DNA from: Oscillospiraceae bacterium
GTDB lineage: Bacteria > Bacillota > Clostridia > Oscillospirales > UBA929
Direction of reading: 5' to 3'
Length of the DNA: 5,280 nt
NCBI GenBank assembly: GCA_031282535.1
Contig: JAITDM010000300.1
Span: forward strand, 1-5,280
Part shown: piece after piece, positions 1 to 5,280 of the stretch
How positions within the stretch are numbered: position 1 is the stretch's first letter
Layout: each line of letters opens with the position of its first letter
Position numbers and translations under genes: made by a program
The notes under the pieces: generated by a model
The model's database searches: none
What the model was told of the DNA's origin: nothing
What the model saw: only the letters and a program-made list of their open reading frames with translations

Positions 1-501
1 CGCCACCGGCGGCAGCACCAGCCCCAGGGAGATGAAACTCAGGTCCATCACGGCGATGTCCAGCGCGGCGCCGATCTGTTCGGGCGTCACATGGCGGATG
101 TTCGTGCGCTCCATGACGACGACGCGCCCGTCCTGCCGCAGGCCCCAGTCGAGCTGCCCGTATCCGACGTCCACGGCCCACACGCGCGCCGCGCCGCGCC
201 GCAGCAGACAGTCCGTAAACCCGCCTGTGGAGGCGCCGGCGTCCAGCGCCAGCGCGCCCGTCACATCGATCTGAAAGACTGTCAGCGCCTTGTCCAGCTT
301 TAAGCCGCCGCGGCTGACAAAGCCGATTGGGTCGCCCCGCACCTCCACCGCGGCGTCCGTCCGCACCGCGAGGCCGGGTTTTTCCTCTTTGCGCCCCTCC
401 ACGTAGACCCGCCCGCTCATGATGGTCGTGCGGGCGCGCTCGCGGCTGGGGCAGAGACCGCGTTCGAAGAGCAGCGTGTCGAGCCGCTGTTTTGCGTTCA
501 A
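1..501 (-). CDS. tlyA: TlyA family rRNA 2'-O-methyltransferase (partial, C-terminus beyond window)
   Basis: Known TlyA enzymes are SAM-dependent 2'-O-methyltransferases acting on ribosomal RNA (23S C1920, and 16S C1409 in some types); old annotations call them hemolysin A. The window holds the first 167 codons of a family that is usually about 270 aa. Seen in the translation: an N-terminal S4 RNA-binding domain (about residues 5-60, with LLFERGLCPSRERA and MSGRVYVEG), then RGGLKLDKAL at 64-73, the SAM motif I LDAGASTGGFTD at 86-97, VDVGYGQL at 110-117, ERTNIR at 131-136 and MDLSFISL at 152-159. K68 and D153 align with the first two members of the K-D-K-E catalytic tetrad; the other two lie off the left edge. 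The start is TTG at 501-499, giving a TTGA overlap with the dxs stop and so probable translational coupling. Only a weak GGGCGGT ribosome-binding site lies 6 nt upstream. Confidence 0.95.
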   Translation of the reverse strand, partial: MNAKQRLDTLLFERGLCPSRERARTTIMSGRVYVEGRKEEKPGLAVRTDAAVEVRGDPIGFVSRGGLKLDKALTVFQIDVTGALALDAGASTGGFTDCLLRRGAARVWAVDVGYGQLDWGLRQDGRVVVMERTNIRHVTPEQIGAALDIAVMDLSFISLGLVLPPVA

Positions 502-2366
502 AGCGGCACCGCCCGGAGAATCCGCGGCCCCACCATCCGCTCGATGGACCGCGCGATGCCCTCCGCGTCCAGCCCGCACAGACGCGCCAGCCGGTCGGGC
601 GCGCCGTGCGTGATGAACCGGTCGCCCAGGTTCAGCAGCAGCGCCCCCGACGGCGCGGCGCCGTGGGCGGCCAGCGCGGACAGCAAACGGTTCCCGACGC
701 ACCCCTCGTGCACACAGTCCTCCACCACGGCCAGACGGCCCGTCTTCTGCAGCGAGACGGAGACGGCGCCCATGTCCAGCGGCTGCAAAGAGGCAAGCTT
801 CAGCACATCGGCCTCGATGCCGGCCGCGGCGAGCCGCTCGGCGGCGTCGAGCACCGTGGAGATCATCGCCCCGTAGGTGACGATCGTCAGCATCGACCCC
901 TCCCGCAGCACCGCGGTGTCGAGGTGGCAGTCGCCGTAGTGGCTCTCCCCTTTTCGGGGATACCGTATGGCGACGGGCCCCTCCTCCCGCAGCGCCGCGG
1001 TCAGCATGGCGCGCAGCTCGGCAAAGCTGGCCGGCGCCCACAGCTTGAGGTGGGGGATATGCGTCAAAAAGGCCGGGTCGAACACGCCGTGGTGCGTCTC
1101 CCCGTCCTCGCCCACGAGCCCCGCGCGGTCCACCGCAAAGACCACCGGCAGCTTCTGCAGCGCCACGTCGTGCAGGATCTGGTCGTACGCGCGCTGCAAA
1201 AAGGTGGAGTAGACGGCGCAGACGGGGCGCATCCCCTGTTTGGCAAGGCCGGCGGCCATCGTCACCGCGTGGGCCTCGGCGATGCCCACATCGAAAAAGC
1301 GCTTTGGGAACCGCAGCGCAAACTCGGACAGTCCGGTGCCGTCCGTCATCGCCGCCGTGACGGCGCAGATCCGCTTGTCCGTCTGCGCGAGCTCACACAG
1401 GGCGTCGCCAAAGATGTCCGAATAGCACCGGGCGCGGCTGCCGAGTTCCCGGCCGGAGAACACGTCGAAGCGCTTCACGCCGTGGAAGGCCGACGGGTCC
1501 GCCTCCGACGGGACATACCCGCGCCCCTTCTGGGTGATAAGGTGCAGTAGCACGGGGCGCCGCATCGCGCGCGCCACCGCGAGCAGGCGGACGACGGTCT
1601 CCACGTCGTGCCCGTCCGTGGGCCCCAGATAGACAAAACCCATCTTCTCAAACATGGACCCCGGCAGAAAGGTGTTTTTGACGGCCGTCTTGAGATTGTG
1701 CAGACAGCGGTCCACCCGGCGCCCGCCGGGCAGCGCGCCCATGGCCCTGTGATAGATCTCTTTGAGGTGAAAATACTGCGGTTTCAGCCGGAGCTTGGAC
1801 AGGTGCCGAGCCACGCCGCCGACATTTTGGGAGATCGACATGCCGTTGTCATTTAAGATGACGACCAGCGGTTCCTCGCTCTGCCCCGCGTCGTTGAGCG
1901 CCTCATAGGCAAGGCCGCCCGTCAGGGCACCGTCGCCCAGCAGCGCCAGCACGTCGTAGGTCTCCCCGCGCAGTGTGCGCGCCCGGGCCATGCCGAGCGC
2001 GGCCGAGACCGAGGTGGAGGCATGTCCGGTGGCAAACGCGTCGTGCGGGCTCTCGTTCGGCTTGGGGAACCCGGCGAGACAGCCGTAGGAACGCAGACCG
2101 GCAAAGGCCGTCCTGCGGTCCGTCAGGATCTTGTGCGTATAACACTGGTGCCCCACGTCGAAAACGATGCGGTCACGCCGCGTGTCATACACCCGGTGCA
2201 GCGCCACCGTGAGTTCCACTGTCCCCAGATTGGAGGCCAGATGCCCCCCGGAATCAGCCACGTGGTAACGCAAGAAGTCCCGTATCTCCTGGCAAAGCTG
2301 CGGCAAAAGCGCTTTGTCGAGCGCCCTCACGTCCTCGGGACTGTTGATTTTTCCCAGCAGATTCAT
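498..2366 (-). CDS. dxs: 1-deoxy-D-xylulose-5-phosphate synthase
   Basis: DXS condenses pyruvate and glyceraldehyde-3-phosphate to DXP with loss of CO2, using thiamine diphosphate (ThDP). This cytosolic step starts the MEP pathway to isoprenoids and also feeds thiamine and pyridoxal synthesis. The 622 aa product matches the family's usual size of about 620. Seen: GGHLASNLGTVELTVALH at 40-57 with H42, DVGHQ at 70-74 with H73, the ThDP/metal motif GDGALTGG at 144-151 completed by NDNGMSIS at 172-179, GIAEAHAV at 361-368 with catalytic E364, YSTFLQRAYDQ at 386-396, DRAG at 413-416, DGETHHGVFD at 421-430 and AIRYPRKG at 466-473. By alignment to the E. coli enzyme, R414, D421, H425 and R468 are the expected substrate-site residues, so the enzyme looks intact. 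The ATG lies 6 nt after the oapA stop; an out-of-frame ATG sits 4 nt further upstream. The gene is third in the OLE-oapA-dxs-tlyA transcript. Confidence 0.98.
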   Translation of the reverse strand: MNLLGKINSPEDVRALDKALLPQLCQEIRDFLRYHVADSGGHLASNLGTVELTVALHRVYDTRRDRIVFDVGHQCYTHKILTDRRTAFAGLRSYGCLAGFPKPNESPHDAFATGHASTSVSAALGMARARTLRGETYDVLALLGDGALTGGLAYEALNDAGQSEEPLVVILNDNGMSISQNVGGVARHLSKLRLKPQYFHLKEIYHRAMGALPGGRRVDRCLHNLKTAVKNTFLPGSMFEKMGFVYLGPTDGHDVETVVRLLAVARAMRRPVLLHLITQKGRGYVPSEADPSAFHGVKRFDVFSGRELGSRARCYSDIFGDALCELAQTDKRICAVTAAMTDGTGLSEFALRFPKRFFDVGIAEAHAVTMAAGLAKQGMRPVCAVYSTFLQRAYDQILHDVALQKLPVVFAVDRAGLVGEDGETHHGVFDPAFLTHIPHLKLWAPASFAELRAMLTAALREEGPVAIRYPRKGESHYGDCHLDTAVLREGSMLTIVTYGAMISTVLDAAERLAAAGIEADVLKLASLQPLDMGAVSVSLQKTGRLAVVEDCVHEGCVGNRLLSALAAHGAAPSGALLLNLGDRFITHGAPDRLARLCGLDAEGIARSIERMVGPRILRAVPL

Positions 2367-2372
2367 CCATGA

Positions 2373-2990
2373 TTACCGCCCGTCGTTGGATTTGCGAAAG
2401 AATCGGAAAAAGAGGCACAGCATCCGCCCGAGCATGTGCATGATCCGCGTGCTCTGCCCCATGCCGACGGATTTGCCCACGGCCTTGCCGCCCACCGTGA
2501 GCGCGGCCACCAGGCCGGACACGATGAATTGCGTGATCACAAGGGAAACGCCGAGATCCTCGACGATCATCAGCGCGACCACCACGGAGGTGGTGCCGCT
2601 GATGATCCCGCAGATGTCTCCCACGACGTCGCTGCAAAAATTGGAGACCTTGTCGGCGCGGCGAATCAGCCACAGCGCCTCCTGCGCGCCCCTCACCCGC
2701 CGCGAGGACATCGAGTGAAAGGGCTTCTCCGAAGCGGTCGCCACGGCCATGCCCACGATGTCGAACACGATGTTTAAGAGGATGAAGAGCAGCAGCACCG
2801 GCACGGACACCGAGTAGCTCACGTCTTCGAGCACCCGGCCGGAGACAAACGACAGCGCCATGGAGATCACAAAGGTCCACAGCACGATCGTAACCGCCCA
2901 ACGGAGATGATCCCGCCGGAGCAGACCGCGCCTTCGGCGGCGGCGCTGCGGCGCAAGGGGCGCCCGGCCCGGCTGTTTCTGACTGCTCAA
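2373..2990 (-). CDS. oapA: OapA-like OLE-associated membrane protein (DUF21/CorB-like, no CBS domains)
   Basis: This 205 aa protein has a very basic N-terminus (RRRRRR at 16-21) and about four hydrophobic segments: roughly 31-50, 61-85, 118-143 and 147-167. Between segments 2 and 3 lies a DUF21-like core at 86-125 (ATASEKPFHSMSSRRVRG, then ADKVSNFCSDVVGDICG), reminiscent of CorB/CNNM proteins. It stops without the CBS domains those transporters carry. That architecture, and the position between a large structured RNA and dxs, match OapA, which binds OLE RNA and localises it to the membrane. Databases often label such proteins 'Mg2+ and Co2+ transporter CorB'; transport has not been shown from this sequence. 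I chose the TTG at 2990-2988 because GGAGGG lies 8 nt upstream and the hydrophobic part follows soon after. The frame stays open upstream to 3056, but that extension has no ribosome binding site and looks non-coding. The dxs start follows the stop after 6 nt. Confidence 0.87.
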   Translation of the reverse strand: MSSQKQPGRAPLAPQRRRRRRGLLRRDHLRWAVTIVLWTFVISMALSFVSGRVLEDVSYSVSVPVLLLFILLNIVFDIVGMAVATASEKPFHSMSSRRVRGAQEALWLIRRADKVSNFCSDVVGDICGIISGTTSVVVALMIVEDLGVSLVITQFIVSGLVAALTVGGKAVGKSVGMGQSTRIMHMLGRMLCLFFRFFRKSNDGR

Positions 2991-2998
2991 AACGCTGA

Positions 2999-3004
2999 CC
3001 CTCC
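2999..3004 (-). promoter_or_regulatory. Ribosome binding site that fixes the oapA start
   Basis: On the minus strand GGAGGG (3004-2999) sits 8 nt before the TTG at 2990. It is the only good Shine-Dalgarno match near the 5' end of this reading frame, so it decides the start in favour of TTG over the upstream in-frame ATG at 3056. Confidence 0.8.
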
Positions 3005-3093
3005 ACGGACAAGGTGACGGCGCCCGCACGGGCCGCCCGGATATCGTCGCATACATCGCACACCAAGGCGTCTCTCACCGCTTCGCACCACAT

Positions 3094-3109
3094 CCGGCGA
3101 AAACGCCGG
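3094..3109 (-). other. Small perfect hairpin between OLE RNA and oapA
   Basis: On the minus strand CCGGCG-TTTT-CGCCGG forms a perfect 6-bp stem with a 4-nt loop, starting 5 nt after the closing helix of the OLE RNA. No run of U follows it, so it is not a standard intrinsic terminator. It could mark the RNA 3' end, act as an RNA processing or stability element, or slow transcription before oapA. The rest of the spacer (3093-2991) shows only the oapA ribosome binding site. Confidence 0.45.
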
Positions 3110-3113
3110 CAAG

Positions 3114-3744
3114 ATCGCCCAATCGCTGAGGCAGCACGGGAAGTAAATCTTACGGCTTAGGTTCGGTTGGCTTTCCCAGCGGCGTACCCCCTGTCGCCAA
3201 TCGGGCGGTTTCCCTTTAAACGCCGTTCCGCCGCGTCGCCGCCAGCGGGACCGAATTGCCACTGAGTCCGTACTGCAATCCCTCTCGTGCCCCCGAAAGA
3301 CAGTCTAGGTGTTTTCCACCACAGGACGGTCGGCTCTTAGCCTCTTTTGCAGACATGGTTTCAGAGGGCCCGGCGCATACGCGCCGAAAGCGCCCCTCCT
3401 TGGCCCAGGAAGGTCCGCTCTACCCCTTCATCCGCCGCTGCCCACGCAAGGCAGGCTACTCTGCACACAGCGCAAAACAGCACCGCATTGCAGGTTTCAC
3501 CCTGAGTCGTAGGCGGCTTTCGTCTCCTTCCGCCTCCCACAAGAACAGGTCTCCACGGCAACCGGGTGGTCGGCCACATGCCATTGCGGCCCGCCCGAAA
3601 GCCTTAACCCCCAGCACCCACCCCACACTGGGCGTATGCAGCAGGCACCAGGGACTTCATCGATATGCCCTTCAACGGATTTTTAGGCCCGTCTTGGGAA
3701 CCGCCGGCTCTGACTAGAATACTGCGTCTCAACCATTGTGCGAT
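3114..3744 (-). ncRNA. ole: OLE RNA (Ornate, Large, Extremophilic non-coding RNA)
   Basis: OLE RNAs are about 600 nt, highly structured, and form a membrane-associated complex with OapA (and OapB, OapC and others, not in this window); in H. halodurans the complex affects resistance to ethanol, cold and Mg2+. This region has no convincing gene on either strand and lies directly upstream of an oapA-like gene and dxs, the classic OLE location. Its ends are set by a helix: ATCGCACAATGGTTGAG at 3744-3728 pairs with CTCAGCGATTGGGCGAT at 3130-3114, with 15 of 17 positions paired (14 Watson-Crick, 1 G-U). The resulting 631 nt fits the family. Internal helices visible on the minus strand include 3535-3530/3516-3511 (AGGCGG/CCGCCT), a CGGCGC-GTAT-GCGCCG hairpin at 3386-3371, and nested 3255-3250/3167-3162 and 3225-3220/3185-3180. 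A sigma-A promoter places +1 at about 3744. I infer the identity from context, size and structure; RNase P RNA, tmRNA and rRNA signatures are absent. Confidence 0.9.
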
Positions 3745-3749
3745 TATCT

Positions 3750-3778
3750 ATTGTACCACAGCGCGGGAAAATAGGCAA
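3750..3778 (-). promoter_or_regulatory. Sigma-A promoter for OLE RNA and the oapA-dxs-tlyA operon
   Basis: On the minus strand the -35 box is TTGCCT (3778-3773, 4 of 6 matches to consensus), the spacer is exactly 17 nt, and the -10 box is TACAAT (3755-3750, 5 of 6), preceded by TGG, an extended -10. The predicted transcript start is at about 3745-3743, the first base of the OLE closing helix. This agreement supports both calls. No terminator is visible between the RNA and oapA, so the protein genes are probably co-transcribed from here. Confidence 0.85.
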
Positions 3779-3825
3779 GTGCGCGTTCACCGGCCATTTG
3801 CGTCAAAAATCCGCAAGAAAAAAGA

Positions 3826-3855
3826 TTGACAACAAAAACCGCCGTCTGTTATGAT
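3826..3855 (+). promoter_or_regulatory. Sigma-A promoter for the secreted C39-like protein gene
   Basis: TTGACA (3826-3831, a full match to the -35 consensus), an 18-nt spacer and TATGAT (3850-3855, 5 of 6), with TGT just before it as an extended -10. The start would be near 3862, leaving a leader of about 60 nt before the TTG codon. Its -35 box lies 47 nt from that of the divergent OLE promoter. An in-frame TTG at 3826 is part of this -35 box and so cannot be the translation start. Confidence 0.8.
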
Positions 3856-3910
3856 GAATTGTCTTTACGCAAAAATCGCGCGCAGAAGACATCCGAGAAG
3901 AAAAACCGAC

Positions 3911-3916
3911 AGGAGG
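3911..3916 (+). promoter_or_regulatory. Ribosome binding site that fixes the start of the C39-like protein
   Basis: AGGAGG is a perfect Shine-Dalgarno sequence 8 nt before the TTG at 3925. It selects the start that places a typical signal peptide (KK-x-R followed by a hydrophobic stretch) exactly at the N-terminus. Confidence 0.88.
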
Positions 3917-3924
3917 AAACCGCA

Positions 3925-5148
3925 TTGAAGAAGAGCAGAAACACACGCGTCCTCTCCCTGGCCCTTGCCCTGGCCGTACTGACGGCGCTCACCGCCGCGC
4001 TGTGGGCGCCGGCCGCCGCCGCCGCCGAAGACAAGATCACCATCACGCTAAACGGCGCCGTCGTCGTCCACCGTGACGCCGACGGCAACGAGGTCCTCCC
4101 CTTCCTGCGCGGCGGCAGCACATACCTGCCGGTGCGCGGCGTCGCCGGTCTGCTGGGCCTGGCGGTCGACTGGGACGGCGAGACAAGGACCGTCTACCTG
4201 GGCGGCAAACCCGAAAACCCCGTCTCAGCGGCGCGTGAGGGCGGTCTCATCACCCTCTGTCTGCACGGCGCCGTCTCCGTGCCCCGCGACGTCGACGGAA
4301 ACGCCGTGGAGCCCTTTATCGAGGGCGGCTCCACCTTTTTGCCGGTGCGCGGCCTCTCAAGCCTGCTGGGCCTCTCGGTCGACTGGGACGGCGAGACGAG
4401 GACCGTTCTGCTCCAGGACGCCCCCGCGCCGGTTCTCTCCGAGTTCACCGCAGATACGGACAACAAGATCCCCTACGACACCGATCTCACCATCGAAGGC
4501 GCCGCCAGCGTGGAGCGGGCCGCCGACCACAAGAGCTCCCCTTACTTCCACGCGCTCGACTACTACCACATGAAGTCCGGCGGCACCCTGACGCTGCTGG
4601 AAAACTTCAAGACGCAGCAGCAGACCACCGAGTGGACCTGCGGCACGTCGGCCGCCCTCATGGTGCTCGAGTATTACGGCCTGCGCGGCACGGAGAGCGA
4701 CCAGGCGCTGGTGCGTCTGCGCGGCAAGGACCAGGCGGGGTACTCCTCGCTCACGCACATGCGGAACATCTTCGAGAGACTCGGCGGTTTTGCGTCGGAC
4801 CATACATATAATTATGAGAACACCGACGACATCACCCAGGCGATGCTGCTGGACTTTCTGAAGCGGGACATCCCCGTCATGGTCGAGTGGTGCGACTGGA
4901 ACGGGCACTGGCAGGTCGTCATCGGCTACGACACCATGGGTACCGCGAACGAGGCCGACGACGTGCTGATTCTGGCCGACCCGTACGACACCTCCGACCA
5001 CTGGCAGGACGGTTACATCACGATCAACGCCGAGCGCTTCTTCTACACCTGGAGCAATACCTACCCCTTCGACGACGGCGGCAAGGACAAACTCTTCCTC
5101 GCGGTCTGGCCGACGGGCGCAGAGAACAGCGGGTCAGAGAACAGATAA
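3925..5148 (+). CDS. Secreted stalk-domain protein with C39-like cysteine peptidase domain
   Basis: The 407 aa product starts with a signal peptide (MKKSRNTR, hydrophobic core at about 9-28, likely cleavage after AAAAA near residue 34); it has no lipobox cysteine. Two tandem copies of a stalk-type (copper-amine-oxidase N-domain-like) repeat follow at about 38-94 and 109-165. Each contains D-x-DGN, GGST(Y/F)LPVRG and the shared VDWDGETRTV, with a 71-residue period. After a linker comes a papain-fold C39-like domain at about 215-395: WTCGTSAALMVLEYYG with candidate nucleophile C239, Q233 six residues before it as possible oxyanion Gln, GHWQVVIGYD with H328, and ADPYD with D352. These give a plausible Cys-His-Asp triad. 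It probably acts outside the cell or at the wall; the substrate is unknown. Classic C39 domains process bacteriocin leaders in ABC transporters, but no transporter is seen here. The gene is a separate unit, divergent from OLE. The domain calls are good; enzymatic activity is inferred. Confidence 0.88.
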   Translation: MKKSRNTRVLSLALALAVLTALTAALWAPAAAAAEDKITITLNGAVVVHRDADGNEVLPFLRGGSTYLPVRGVAGLLGLAVDWDGETRTVYLGGKPENPVSAAREGGLITLCLHGAVSVPRDVDGNAVEPFIEGGSTFLPVRGLSSLLGLSVDWDGETRTVLLQDAPAPVLSEFTADTDNKIPYDTDLTIEGAASVERAADHKSSPYFHALDYYHMKSGGTLTLLENFKTQQQTTEWTCGTSAALMVLEYYGLRGTESDQALVRLRGKDQAGYSSLTHMRNIFERLGGFASDHTYNYENTDDITQAMLLDFLKRDIPVMVEWCDWNGHWQVVIGYDTMGTANEADDVLILADPYDTSDHWQDGYITINAERFFYTWSNTYPFDDGGKDKLFLAVWPTGAENSGSENR

Positions 5149-5157
5149 CCGTTGTTT

Positions 5158-5237
5158 CGCCGGCGGGCCGGCGGACAGAGACGGACGACAGCGGGTCAGG
5201 TCATCGTCTCTCTCCGCCGGCAGGCCGGTGGAAAGAG
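5158..5237. repeat. Imperfect direct repeat flanking a long hairpin
   Basis: Two 23-nt units, 5158-5180 and 5215-5237, match at 20 of 23 positions, each starting CGCCGGC and ending AGAG. Overlapping them, 5168-5183 (CCGGCGGACAGAGACG) and 5205-5220 (CGTCTCTCTCCGCCGG) are inverted with 15 of 16 positions paired around a 21-nt loop. The hairpin starts about 20 nt after the stop of the C39-like gene but no T run follows either arm, so it is not a standard terminator; it could still end or stabilise the transcript. The remaining bases to 5280 contain no gene. Confidence 0.6.
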
Positions 5238-5280
5238 CGTCGGGCGCCAATTTTATCAAAAAGACTCTTGACCCTGGCAG

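Noticed and set aside
492..1550. Long open frame of 352 codons on the plus strand opposite dxs
   Set aside because: It is an Arg-, His- and Gln-rich shadow of the clearly recognisable dxs gene on the other strand.
2254..3093. Open frame of 279 codons on the minus strand overlapping oapA and the start of dxs
   Set aside because: It is in another frame of the oapA region, is rich in Gly, Arg and Ala, and lacks the membrane and DUF21 features seen in the oapA frame.
2987..3262. Open frame of 91 codons on the minus strand across the 3' part of the OLE RNA
   Set aside because: It crosses the RNA closing helix and the oapA ribosome binding site, has no recognisable protein features and no good start signal.
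3256..3717. Open frame of 153 codons on the plus strand, antisense to the OLE RNA
   Set aside because: It has no ribosome binding site, its composition (Arg, Pro, Ser, His) is that of a chance frame in GC-rich DNA, and no domain is recognisable; the region is better explained by the structured RNA.
3114..3744. RNase P RNA, tmRNA or rRNA fragment as an alternative identity
   Set aside because: I could not find the conserved RNase P core, a tmRNA tRNA-like end with tag frame, or rRNA segments; the oapA-dxs context and 631-nt length fit OLE RNA instead.
3798..3816. Inverted repeat TTGCG/CGCAA between the divergent promoters as an operator
   Set aside because: Five base pairs around a 9-nt spacer is expected by chance; no regulator family can be named.
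5269..5274. TTGACC near the right edge as a -35 box for a next gene
   Set aside because: The matching -10 region and any gene lie outside the window, so it cannot be supported.

Overview
The window comes from a GC-rich bacterium, most likely an anaerobic member of the Bacillota (Clostridia). The reasons are strong AGGAGG-type ribosome binding sites, frequent TTG starts, sigma-A promoters with extended -10 boxes, 'stalk' (copper-amine-oxidase N-domain-like) repeats in a secreted protein, and the gene order OLE RNA - oapA - dxs - tlyA. The genus cannot be told from this sequence. Layout: the left two thirds is a leftward operon on the minus strand, read from about 3744 down past position 1. A sigma-A promoter (-35 at 3778-3773, -10 at 3755-3750) drives a large structured non-coding RNA of about 631 nt (3744-3114). 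I identify it as an OLE RNA (Ornate, Large, Extremophilic). A 123-nt spacer carries a small hairpin. Then come a DUF21-like membrane protein matching the OLE-associated protein OapA (2990-2373, TTG start), 1-deoxy-D-xylulose-5-phosphate synthase dxs (2366-498), and tlyA, an rRNA 2'-O-methyltransferase (TTG start at 501) that overlaps the dxs stop by 4 nt and runs off the left edge. On the right, a plus-strand gene (3925-5148) is transcribed divergently from its own sigma-A promoter. It encodes a secreted protein with a signal peptide, two tandem stalk-type repeats and a C-terminal C39-like papain-fold cysteine peptidase domain. The last 132 bases hold no gene but contain a long imperfect hairpin and short direct repeats. 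How the parts work together: OLE RNA and OapA are known partners in a membrane-bound ribonucleoprotein complex, which in Halalkalibacterium halodurans is linked to tolerance of alcohol, cold and Mg2+ stress. In many hosts they lie among isoprenoid and DNA-metabolism genes; here they head the transcript for dxs (first step of the MEP isoprenoid pathway) and tlyA (ribosome modification). OLE is rare and its biochemical role is unsettled, which makes this the most interesting part of the window. The RNA call rests on size, position, a long closing helix that coincides with the predicted transcript start, and the adjacent oapA; it was not checked with a covariance model.
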